This document shows positions 1-9,667 of a DNA stretch of 64,000 bases, piece after piece. Numbering within the stretch: the stretch's first letter is position 1; every line of letters begins with the position of its first letter. The notes under the pieces are model-generated. The model was not told where the DNA came from and made no database searches. It saw only the letters and a list, made by a program, of their open reading frames with translations. Origin of the DNA: Anthoceros angustus (taxonomy: Eukaryota > Streptophyta > Anthocerotopsida > Anthocerotales > Anthocerotaceae); the NCBI GenBank assembly GCA_010909165.1, contig MU008175.1:735370-799369 (forward strand). Direction: 5' to 3'. A program made the position numbers and the translations under genes.

Positions 1-21
1 TGACAACAGCAAGGGGCCGGC

Positions 22-1401
22 ATGAGCATGAGGAGGCAAGGAGAGCAAGATGCCTACTCGGGGTGGAAGGCCATGGTGCCGGTGCTGTACGACTGGTTTG
101 CCAACCACCAGCTCATGTGGCCATCCCTGTCATGCCGCTGGGGACCGCAGCTGGAGCAGGGCACGTACAGGAACCGGCAGCGGCTCTACATGTGCGAGCA
201 GACGGATGGGAGCATGCCCAACACTCTGGTGGTGGCCAACTGCGACGTGGTGAAGCCCCGGGTGGCCAACGCGCAGCACATCTCCCACTTCACCCTGGAC
301 GGCAAGTCGCCCTTCGTGAAGAAGCACAAGACCATCATCCACCCGGGCGAGGTGAACAGGATCAGGGAGCTCCCGCAGAACAGCAAGATCGTGGCCACGC
401 ACACCGACAGCCCGGAGGTCCTGGTGTGGAACGTGGAGGCGCAACCTAACCGCGCGGCGTCGCTGGGAGCGCTGCCCTCCCGGCCCGACCTCATTTTGAC
501 AGGCCACGCCGACGACGCGGAGTTCGCCCTGGCGTGCAGCCCCGTGCAGGCGCTGGTGCTCTCGGGAGGGAAAGATCGGAGCGTGGTGCTGTGGGCAATC
601 GAGGATCACATCACCAGGACAGGGCAGGGCTCCGGGCGGCAGAGCTGGAACAGCGGGGGTTCGGGATCCACCGAGCGCACCAGGTCCGGCTCCAATCGTG
701 TGGAGGCGCGCGGGGTGTTCAAGGGCCATTCCTCCACAGTGGAAGATGTCCAGTTCCGGCCGTCCAGCCCCGATGAGTTCTGCAGCGTGGGGGACGACTC
801 CTGCCTCATCGTGTGGGATGCTAGAGCCGGATGCGAGCCCGCCGTGAAGGTGGAGAAGGCGCACGACGCGGATGTGCATACTGTGGACTGGAACGCCATG
901 GACGAGAACCTGCTGCTCACCGGCTCCGCGGACGCCTCCGTCCGCCTCTTGGACCTCCGCAAGCCGGGGCAGCCAATCCACAGGTTCGAGGGCCACACGG
1001 CCGCGGTGCTCTGCGTGCAGTGGTGCCCCAACAAGGCCTCCGTCTTTGGGAGCTGTGCGGAAGACGGCCTGCTCAATGTCTGGGACCACGAGAAGACCAC
1101 CATGGCAAGCAGCACGGATAACGCAAGCAAAGCATCCAAGCGATTCTCGAAACCCTCACCCGGCCTTTTCTTCCAGCATGCGGGCCACCGCAGCAAGGTG
1201 GTGGACTTCCACTGGAACCCGGAGGATCCCTGGACGCTGGTGAGCGTGTCGGATGGCGGAGAAACCCCAGGCGGGGGCGGCACACTTCAGATGTGGAGAA
1301 TGAGCGACTTCATTTACCGGACGGAAGAGGAGGTTTTGGAGGAACTGCAGAGATTAGGACCCTACATTTTCTCGGCTGCTGCTCCTGCTTCATCGGATTA
1401 A
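22..1401 (+). CDS. FVE: WD40 protein of the MSI4/FVE (RBAP48-like) class, 5' end uncertain
   Basis: Histone-binding WD40 propeller of the MSI/RBBP4 family. MSI4/FVE proteins work in nuclear histone-deacetylase and Polycomb-type complexes and, in Arabidopsis, in flowering and cold response. Visible are the N-terminal histone-H4-binding helix region (WPSLSCRWGPQLEQ), FVE-specific blocks (VVKPRVANAQHIS, IHPGEVNRIRELPQNSKIVATHTDSP) and a C-terminus with GLFFQHAGHRSKVVDFHWNP and TLQMWRMSDFIYR. The 459 residues have no internal intron. Arabidopsis FVE has about 50-60 more N-terminal residues. An in-frame TGA lies at 1-3 and a possible splice acceptor (CAACAG) at about 4-9, so the true start is probably in an exon outside the window and ATG 22 is only the first available Met. 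The stop is 76 bp from that of the convergent kelch gene. Paralogue identity (MSI4 rather than MSI1-3) is firm from these blocks. Confidence 0.93.
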   Translation: MSMRRQGEQDAYSGWKAMVPVLYDWFANHQLMWPSLSCRWGPQLEQGTYRNRQRLYMCEQTDGSMPNTLVVANCDVVKPRVANAQHISHFTLDGKSPFVKKHKTIIHPGEVNRIRELPQNSKIVATHTDSPEVLVWNVEAQPNRAASLGALPSRPDLILTGHADDAEFALACSPVQALVLSGGKDRSVVLWAIEDHITRTGQGSGRQSWNSGGSGSTERTRSGSNRVEARGVFKGHSSTVEDVQFRPSSPDEFCSVGDDSCLIVWDARAGCEPAVKVEKAHDADVHTVDWNAMDENLLLTGSADASVRLLDLRKPGQPIHRFEGHTAAVLCVQWCPNKASVFGSCAEDGLLNVWDHEKTTMASSTDNASKASKRFSKPSPGLFFQHAGHRSKVVDFHWNPEDPWTLVSVSDGGETPGGGGTLQMWRMSDFIYRTEEEVLEELQRLGPYIFSAAAPASSD

Positions 1402-1477
1402 CGCATCAAACGTACATGTATTCTACCAGAGCCTGCACCCCGGTGACATTCATTCGTCCTGGGGCTCATTCAATCGG

Positions 1478-2494
1478 TCAGTCGTCCACCAAGCTTAGCA
1501 AATACATGTCATTCAGTCGGTCATTGCTCTCCGAGTTCCCTCCATACACCAGCACGGAATTGTCGAAGGAGGCAGCGGCGAACCAGCCTCTGGCCCCGGG
1601 ATCACCATGCTTCTTCTCGACCGCGGGCTTCTCCCACCTGAGCTTCTCCGTGTCCAGCACCAGGACGTCGGACGTGAAGGAGCCTGCCCCGAGGTGGCCC
1701 AGATCGCTGGGATCCACCTCCCCGCCGTAGATCAGCAAATGCTTGCCGATGGCTGCACTGCCGAACACGCTTCTTCCGAACGGCCTGTTGCCGTCCTCGT
1801 CGAGCGCCACCACCTCCTCCCAGCTGGATGTCTGGATGTCAAATCTGAACACATCCGAAAGCTCCTGGCCATTGAAGCCGAAGATGACCCACACTGCACC
1901 GGCGGCCACCACCAGGCCGGGGCCTCCCCGCGGGGCACAGGCAGGGAAGATAGGCAGGGCACTCCACTTCCCACTCTCGATGTCGTAACCCCAGAGGTCG
2001 TAGAACCTGCCCGCCTTGCCGCACCCTCCAATGCTACCGTCCTTGCCGCAGCCGCCGAAGATGTAGATTCGCTTGCTGTGCTGGTCGGCGGCCATGGCGT
2101 GGTAGCTCCGGGCGGGCGGAGCCTTGGCGCCGCAATCACCTGCTCCGTCCGAGAGCAGCTTCCATTCGCTGGTGCGGGTGTCGAAGGAGTAGAGCTCCCC
2201 GAGCTCTTCGTGCTTCTCGTCCCTGCCTGCGAACATGTAGATGGTGTGGCCTACGGCAGCCATGGTGACCCCCACCCTGGGAGGAGGGGCATGGCCCTTG
2301 GTCTCGGCCACGGACCATTTCCTGCTTTCAAGATCGAAGATGTGCACATAGTTGTCGATGGGAACTCGGGGCTCGTGCTCGCCTCCAAACACGTAGGCTT
2401 TTTTGTCCACCACCGCCACGGCGTGCGAGCTCCGTGGAGACGGCGCGTCCTGGTGCTGCGTCACTTCTTGCCATTCTGCTCGCAAGACGCCCAT
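1478..2494 (-). CDS. Kelch-repeat protein, nitrile-specifier/At3g07720-like
   Basis: A 338-residue intronless kelch beta-propeller. Repeats are visible as RSSHAVAVVDKKAYVFGG, a second with GVTMAAVGHTIYMFAGR, a third with RSYHAMAADQ..IYIFGG, a fourth around GLVVAAGAVWVIFGFNG, a fifth with GSAAIGKHLLIYGGE, and a last ending VLVYGGN. Length and order match the small plant kelch proteins related to At3g07720 and to the nitrile-specifier/epithiospecifier proteins. Outside Brassicales these have no glucosinolate role and no established function, so only a cytosolic protein-interaction role can be inferred. The residues used for iron binding in specifier proteins were not checked. The first Met (GVLRAEWQEVTQ) gives a complete first blade. 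The gene is convergent with the FVE gene. Confidence 0.88.
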   Translation of the reverse strand: MGVLRAEWQEVTQHQDAPSPRSSHAVAVVDKKAYVFGGEHEPRVPIDNYVHIFDLESRKWSVAETKGHAPPPRVGVTMAAVGHTIYMFAGRDEKHEELGELYSFDTRTSEWKLLSDGAGDCGAKAPPARSYHAMAADQHSKRIYIFGGCGKDGSIGGCGKAGRFYDLWGYDIESGKWSALPIFPACAPRGGPGLVVAAGAVWVIFGFNGQELSDVFRFDIQTSSWEEVVALDEDGNRPFGRSVFGSAAIGKHLLIYGGEVDPSDLGHLGAGSFTSDVLVLDTEKLRWEKPAVEKKHGDPGARGWFAAASFDNSVLVYGGNSESNDRLNDMYLLSLVDD

Positions 2495-3029
2495 CGTGAA
2501 TTGCGGTCTTGCATCGCATGGTGAAGAAGAAGATACGTTTTGTAGTCCACTCGAACCGAAGCGAAGGCGACTCGTCTAACTTTACACCCTGGTTTGCATC
2601 ACTCCGTTGGTTGATAAAATTTAGCCTTCATTTGACAGGAAAAAATTGCCTGATACCACACTTGGAGACTGGGGACCACCTTCGACATTACGAGAGGGAG
2701 GAGAATCTGATTTTCTAGTCCCACCAATCCTGTAATGCATCGACTGCAGTAGCAGCAGACTATGTATCTAGAGACTGATTGGTCAAAGATCCATATAGCG
2801 ACCATTCTAGGCTGCTGGCTCCGCAACGATCTAACATGTACAAAGAAGGACCACCGCATCTGCAGTGCGCTTCCTCGCAGCTACAGGCACACAGAAGGGA
2901 AGTTCTGCAAGGCAACACGGAGAGAGAAACCTTTCCTCCCGTGGCCACGGAGAGCACCACAACTCAGGGTCCCAGCTCCAAGAAGCAGCAGCACGACCTC
3001 AACCGGAGCGTTACAACTCCCTCAAGGGT
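2495..3029. other. Intergenic, kelch 5' side and TM9 3' side
   Basis: About 535 bp between two minus-strand genes. It must hold the 3' UTR of the TM9 gene and the promoter and 5' UTR of the kelch gene. I see no coding signal, repeat or recognisable motif. Confidence 0.6.
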
Positions 3030-6000
3030 TCAATCACACTTGATATTTCTGTAAATTCGCCTTACGAACATGGATGAACCCAAATAACCGACAGCACCTG
3101 CCAAGGATAACGCAAGGCAAAGGCAAATAAGCAAGAATCTTCTCAGGGGACAAGCAAATCACCCGTATTGCTCAAGCAAATAGCCGGACCACAATCTTAC
3201 CACACAGGATGCCGAGCCCGATGCAAAACATGAGGGTGTAGCCGAAATAGAAACTTGTCTGAAAGAAACCAGACATCTTCGTCTTGACGAAGTAGTAGTA
3301 GATTGAGTATAGATAGACATAAGCAGCCGTAGAAGCAGCGGAGAAGAAGGAGGTCCACTGCCAGTGATAGTTCTCCGCATTCAGCAAGAAGTAAGTACCC
3401 ACGATGGTGACGCACACTGTGACTATGATGAGAATCAGGAACACCAGCAGCATGAACCCGTACACATAGTACACCTGTAAGAGAAACCAAATGTCAGCCC
3501 ATGACAACCAAATTTTGAAAAATAGGACCCATTGCAGCTGGGCAATGACTCACCTTGTAATTCCAGAACGATGTGAAGACGAAGTACATCTCGATGAAAA
3601 TGCTTCCAAATGGCAATAATCCTCCCATAAGTGACACCACCAATGGCGTAAGGTACCACTTCTTCTCAGGGATAGGTCTTGGGATGGTTTTTACTCTGCA
3701 AGGGTTATCGGGGACACCACTCCAGTTTCTCCCCACGACAGTCCCCAAAAGAGCAAGTGGGAAGGAGATAAAAGCCCAGATCACAAATACCACTACCTGT
3801 AGAACCAGTTGTTACTACCTTGAATAGAGATCAACACCATCCATATCTGATAAACAGAACCAGCATTCTCAACACTCACCATGGTGCCAAAGGGAATGGC
3901 TGCAAGGGAGTGATACCCAATGGCAACAGTGTTCAGGAAGAAACCGATGCTAAAGCACAAGAATGGAAATAGTGATGCAGTGAGGAGCATTGACTTTATC
4001 CAGTGTTTACCTGCACTTAGCCCACAGTTTAACAATAGATCCATCACAGTTCATCATTAGATCCATCAAACTCTTAGCAAAATAACCATGAAACCCTACA
4101 GCCACGAAAATACTCAAGAAACCATGAAACGAGGTTGTACCATCATTCCTCGAATAGAATCCCCCACTCACATATCCAGATATGAAGGACGTCAAAGCAT
4201 AGCATACTATGAATGTAGTCGCAATCGCTCCTCGTCTGTCAGGGACAAAATGCATATCACACCCACAAATCTCTAATAACGGAGGACAAGATGAAGCTCA
4301 GCATGATTTTAGGCAGCATCGACATACCCTACATATAACATGCCAACAATGGCAAAGAAGATCACAAGGAGGACAAGTGTTGCCAACTGAGCCCCAGTTC
4401 CCACAAGTGCTGACAGCAATACCAGATTACGAGGTGATCGGAAGACATCACCATGGACAAGCTTCCAACCTGACTCCTCACTAACATCTCGTTCCTGTAT
4501 CAAAGATGTAAAAAAACAAGAAACATGTTCAGAAATATACTGTGGTGAAAGATATCCTTTTCCGAAGACCCTTCTTCTGAAACGAAGCAAAGAAGATGGC
4601 GTCCTACCAAGGTTTCCAGATCATCTTCCTCCCGAGCATATTTTGCATAGTCATTCCTCAAAGTGCGCATCAGGATCATGGATACGAGCCCCGTGAGAAA
4701 TATAACCATCATGAATGAGTTGAAGATGGAAAACCAATGGATCTGAATTACAATATACAACAAACCAAATCCTTGAACCCCGGCTCTTCAGATTTGCCAG
4801 TCCACAAACAAGCAAAGAAAAAGGACTACTCTGCGCATCTCTAAGACATCCTCTCATGCACAAAAGCTCTTTGAGATGGATTAAAGCATTCATCATACAA
4901 CAGAACAGCGACATCCAGAGCAGACGGCCATGTAGAGCACTTTTGGGATACCTGATGCTCAAAGAAAGGATAGTCCAAATACGCATCAAAACGCCTGGCA
5001 TAGGTGATATTTGTAGGAACCCACTTCACAGAGTATGTGAGTTCCACAGTACTTCCACTCACAAGCTGCTCAGGGTTGTCCTGAGTGAGATTGACGTTGA
5101 TGATCTGTAAAACACACAGAGAAAAACACGTTCTTCAGAAGTACTCTCCGAGGAATTATTCCAGCTAGTTGAAGCAGATAAGTTATCAAACTCACCTGAT
5201 CATTGTTGTATTTGATGACGAAGTTCTTGTGAGCGTAGAGATAAGGTTTCACATCGTCGTCGTTTTTCCCCACAAATCCTGAGTATGACGAGGACGTATC
5301 ATAAATTAGGCATGTCCGTCGAGCAGACTGACAGCAAGCACATCAAAGGGAAAGCGGACTTTCAGGAACAAAACATACCCCAGAGAGGAAGGTCGTCTGA
5401 TTGACACCAACAGAAACACCGACCAAAACCACAAAAAATTTCTGGTTAGTCAAAGCCCTCTAACTACACATCCCAAATGCAATCTATCCAGCAGCCTGTA
5501 ACAGGTTTGGAATTGAAGCGGGCCAACTCAATCACGACCGTTCTTACCCATGAAAAACTCAAACCAATAGAGATTCTCAAATGCATCTCTGAATTCAGCC
5601 ACTTTCTCATCGTCCAAATCGATCTTACAAATGGGAGTCTTCTCGACGGGTTCTGCAAGAAAGTGCGTACTCCAAAGTCAGGTGTACCCACATAGCAACA
5701 GTCGTCTTCCTTGGGAAGGACCACATACTTGCTAGCGCTTCCACGCTGAACCAAAACCATAATTCTGATTCCATAAGAACAACTCGTCCCACAAAGAGGA
5801 GCTGCGTGTGTGCTTACGCCTAAACTTGATCTCGAACTGGCTGTCGATGAGCTCATTTCCTTGCAAAACCTCTCCAAGTCCTCCCCACTTGTGAGATGGA
5901 TTGCTGTTACCAGGCCGGCAAAATGGTAAGCTGTAATAATTGTAGGTCTCCTGTGGGTTGTTGTACGGTCCCACTTTGTTCACCCACAAAGTTACAGGAT

Positions 6001-6316
6001 CTCCCTCCCCATACTGCATACACGCGTCAACAATCAGCCCTCAAAAGCCACTGGAGGCCTCCGCGACCACTAGGGGCTCTTCTCAGATAGACAGACGAAA
6101 GAGTCTAGGAACGCTACGAAGCAAGATCAGTAGAGCTCCTCGACAGGATAGGACAAAACCCATCCTCTAAACAGACACTGACCGCGCAAGCAGCAATACC
6201 AAGAGACGTGAGATATCCCACAATGATCCCACCTTGTGATCGTACTCGGATGCACCACACAGCTGCAGGTACCCTATCACGACGAGAAACACCAAAACCC
6301 TGCTCATCCCCTGCAT
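3030..6316 (-). CDS. Transmembrane 9 superfamily (EMP70/TMN) protein, 13 exons
   Basis: Nonaspanin of the Golgi/endosomal membrane, implicated in membrane-protein sorting. Exons in coding order: 6316-6233, 6013-5818, 5652-5548, 5396-5379, 5278-5196, 5104-4952, 4742-4608, 4494-4328, 4235-4141, 4010-3880, 3796-3554, 3474-3201, 3097-3030. They sum to 1752 nt (583 aa), in frame, with GT-AG introns of about 79-219 bp. Exon 1 is a signal peptide ([20 protein letters not shown]). Exon 2 starts the lumenal domain ([20 protein letters not shown]). The last six exons carry nine hydrophobic segments and the family block [13 protein letters not shown]. The C-terminus [12 protein letters not shown] holds the usual KxD/E-type sorting signal. 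Exon 4 is only 18 nt and supplies the highly conserved DDLPLWG. The length fits the ~590-aa plant TMN clade. Confidence 0.95.
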
Positions 6317-6949
6317 TTTCAGGGGGCGCGATCAGGCCCGCAGCCTGACACCGGATCAGAACCGATCTCGCACTCCAAGGCCTCCTCAGCCCACAGGCTC
6401 GGTTAGTTGTTCTCCCAACGGCAGCTGCTTCGCAAGCTATGTACTGCCAACTCTTCTTTGCCGGTTGGGCTTGGAGGTTCTTCCTCGGATCTAGTACCTT
6501 CCACTAGCCTAGGTTTTCGTTCACTGAAGAGCTACTAGTTCAGACCTAGCACGCCGATCTAGCCCGAACCAATCTTGCCACGAAAGAATTTGCGCCGCTG
6601 CTGATACACCTGCCTCCCCTATCTCCTCACCTACACTGCCGGTCCATCAGGTCGCCATCGGCACACAACTCCACACAGGCGAGGCTACAGATCAGCCACG
6701 AGGATGCAGACACAGCCAACGCCGGCAAAGTCGATGAGAAGCCGGATTACATTGGCTTCCCACGAGAAGGAAGAAGGAAGCGTCACAAAGTTGCAGCTAA
6801 AGACTAACGGAACAGCTATGAACGGAACCTCCACCGGGACGGGAACAAATACAGCGGCATTACGTGATACAGATTTTTTCCACGGTTGTTATTACCTAGC
6901 TATAGGTTGATTGGACATGCTGAAAACCAATAACGTCCTACTTATCTTA
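6317..6949. other. TM9 gene upstream region
   Basis: Non-coding stretch with the 5' UTR and promoter of the TM9 gene. At 6741-6825 it shares short blocks (TTCCCACGAGAAGGAA, then ACTAACGGAA) with 19,638-19,692, which suggests that a piece was copied or that both belong to one old repeat. No gene recognised. Confidence 0.4.
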
Positions 6950-9455
6950 GATAAGATTTTATTGAGGTGAAAAAACGATGAGAAAAGCCCATCTAGGAGG
7001 GGACAACCAAAGGGGACCAGGGGTCGAGGTGAAGAGGAGCAAATAAGCTCCCTACCTAAAGTCACCCATCGCACCCACAATGTCATATGCAGGAAGAATA
7101 AACGGCCGCAAACCACGGAGGTAGAGGAAGATCGTCACCCATCGCACCCACAATGTCATATGCAGGAAGAATAAACGGCCGCAAACCACGGAGGTAGAGG
7201 AAGATGCGCCACCCACCGCCGCCTTGTGGAGGATCGCTGAGAGCGCTGAAGGGCAATTGAAACCCGCTGTCAAGTATGGGAAGTACGAGAGGACACATCG
7301 TTCACGCAGCATGGTAAGCTTTGGCATGTGACTTGACAAATTTGTCAAAGTCCGCCCATTGCCCCATACGCTTTAGTGCAAGCGAATAAAGAGGTGGCCC
7401 GCTTGCATCCCGCATATTTATGACCTTGAGAGCCGCCGCCCCAGGCACCCTCCGGACAGTTAGTGATGACCGAGTGAGATGGTGTCGTGGTAGGATCGGT
7501 AACCACCACATCTCGCCATCAAACCGGTCGCCACGGACAAGGTACAGTCGATTGAACGACCAGACGGAGAGTATACATCCGCCTCCTCCATGCTATGTAG
7601 CCGCTGAGCGATGGCGAACATGACATCGCTGGATGGCGCCGTGAGTGGCAATGCGATGACCCCGAGGGGACAACGAGCAAGGTGTACCCGTAATCATCGA
7701 GGCGAGCCGCACTGCAAGCAAGGAGCGAAGAAGCCAGTCGAGCAGCCAAGACTAATCGCATCGCAGAGTGAAGGTGGTTGGTGCGATGTGAAAACCCCTG
7801 ATGCATGGGCGGGCCAATAGCCAAGCACTGCGCCTTCCTGCAACAAGAGCGGAGCCGCGCTCTTGTGGACCTGGGGATGGAGGGGTCCTGGAGGGCGATC
7901 GAAAGCCGCCGAGCCGCTCGAGCGTAGATGCTCGCAACCCTCGAAACCATCAGTAATAAATGTCGAGAAGGAGGGAAGTCCTTCCGAGCATCCACTGATA
8001 ACATGTCCCTAGCTTGCCTCAAGGACGTTTGGAGAGAGAAGGTTCCCTCCTCCACACTGATACGAGATCCTCCGAAAGGGCCTGCTATGGAGGATGAACC
8101 GAGAAGCCAAAGGGGAGAGGGCCCAACCGCCTGTGAAAGCCGGGAAGAGACCTCCCCAGAGTGCACTGCCTCCAAATTGCTGTAGGACGCTGCTGGGCCG
8201 ACGCCCATAGGGCACTCAAAAGCCCCGAGCCTGTGGATGTCCCCGAGAGTATCCATAATCTTCCTATCAAACCGCAAGACAAAAGTGTCTGGACGGGAGG
8301 CAACAGACGGATGAGGTAACTGTGGCGCCTAGCAAAGCAGGAGGAAAGAATTCCAAAGGCCACCTGCATCCTCCAAAGAAAGGAGGTCCTCGACATGGAG
8401 AGTCATGAGAGCCCGTCCAGAAGCTCCGATGAAGTCGTGGGAACCGGGGACCCCTAGAACTGCAGCCCCAGAGCCGAGCAATCTCCCCAAATGGAAAGCA
8501 GTAGGTAGAATCCCGACGGAGACCAGACGTGACTTGGATGTTTTGACCTTCAAGCCCACCAGAAAGCTCATGAGAGAAGAGCTCAAAGGCCTCCTTAACT
8601 TTGTCCCTGTGCCCGAGGATGTGAGAGTCGCTCAAGGGAAGACATGGCTGAGAAGGCGGCCCTAGATAGGGCCCTATAGTGAGCAATGGCGAAGAGAGCA
8701 CTAGGGGGCCTTGCCCGGTACTGTGGCCGATTCCAAGACAGACAAGAACTCAAGAGACGTTCAGGCCGGTAGTAGAGGTTGGAGGACCTCCGAGAAGCAC
8801 CTGAAAAGGTATAAGGCTTAACGCCGCCAAGATCCCTAAGCTCCTCAAGATGACGCCCTAGAAATGGTATTGAAGGCGCTCGACATCAACTCAGAAGACC
8901 ACCCACCCGGTGGGTATCAAGGCATGCCTTCACTCCAAGCACCACGACTTGTGAGTGGCAATGCCAAATTGAAGGGGTTGAGGTGTCAAGAAGAGAGCGC
9001 ATCAAGGGCAATAGTGCGGCCGAGTAGTCGCATGAAGGCTTCTCCGACCGCGAGTGGGCGACGCCTGACAGCGTGCTTGTCCATAGCGACAAGCCCGCTA
9101 GCCGCAAGAACATGGGAAATCCGGTGAGGCTCACCCCGAGCCACCGCAGCTGCCGAGAAAAGAGCCTGGGAAGCCGCTAGATGGATCTTCGGGAGAAAGG
9201 TCCCCGAGGTGTTCAAACACCATTCGACAACCCGCAGATGAAAGACGCAGAGAGAGCTGTGAGCAAAAGCCGCCTGATCCAGAGAAGGGATCCTCCGGGA
9301 CGTAGTCAGATATGTCCGGGGGGATGGCATCCTTGGGAACTGGATGGAGGGCACGGAGGGCAACAATGGTCTCCTCAGAAGCGGGGGCTAGGGGGAGGGG
9401 TATTGGCGCATAACTCTCTCCAGTGAGTGGTGCTGTTTCTCTCCAATGGTGCTGT
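6950..9455 (-). mobile_element. Decayed non-LTR (LINE-type) retrotransposon remnant
   Basis: Minus-strand reverse-transcriptase fragments can be read in several broken frames. Near 9,330-9,000 there is a stretch with LRALHPVPKDAIPPD, a following VARGEPH, then RRRPLAVGEAFMRLLG, which resembles the RPIAVGEVLRRLVGK box of one group of non-LTR reverse transcriptases. Near 8,640-8,440 there is ILGHRDKVKEAFELF followed, one frame over, by GLKVKTSKSRLVSVG, the usual thumb-side block after the catalytic region. Frameshifts and stops are frequent, so no intact ORF remains. The 3' end may be the AATAAAATCTTATCTAAG near 6,950. The copia LTR starts directly at the 5' end, so the copia element probably inserted into or beside it. 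The family call rests on recalled motifs. Confidence 0.5.
7061..7205. repeat. Exact 73-bp tandem duplication
   Basis: Bases 7061-7133 are repeated without visible change from 7134 to about 7205 (both start GTCACCCATCGCACCCACAA). It lies in the 3' part of the LINE remnant. Such identity means a young duplication or an assembly join. Confidence 0.9.
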
Positions 9456-9655
9456 TGTTGAACCTGGTAGGGTTCTTCTCTAACCACTTCATTTGGCTAG
9501 TATTATTGTTATTAATTAAGTTATTAACCTAATCCTAAAGTGAAACGCTTTACATCAGTTTTGTATTTAAACACTTCATTCATTTAATTAATGTAATTGT
9601 ATTGTCTTTGGACTAGGTGTCTTCCTTTTTGTTCTCCGTTCTAGAATAGTTAACA
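9456..9655 (+). repeat. 5' LTR of the copia element
   Basis: Starts TGTTGAACCTGGTAGGGTT and ends AGTTAACA, so it has the TG...CA ends of an LTR. It is 200 bp and aligns over its whole length with 18,079-18,278. Confidence 0.92.
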
Positions 9656-9667
9656 TGGTATCAGAGC
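9656..9667 (+). promoter_or_regulatory. tRNA-iMet primer-binding site
   Basis: TGGTATCAGAGC immediately follows the 5' LTR. It is the complement of the 3' end of plant initiator tRNA-Met, the standard primer for minus-strand synthesis in copia elements. Confidence 0.92.
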
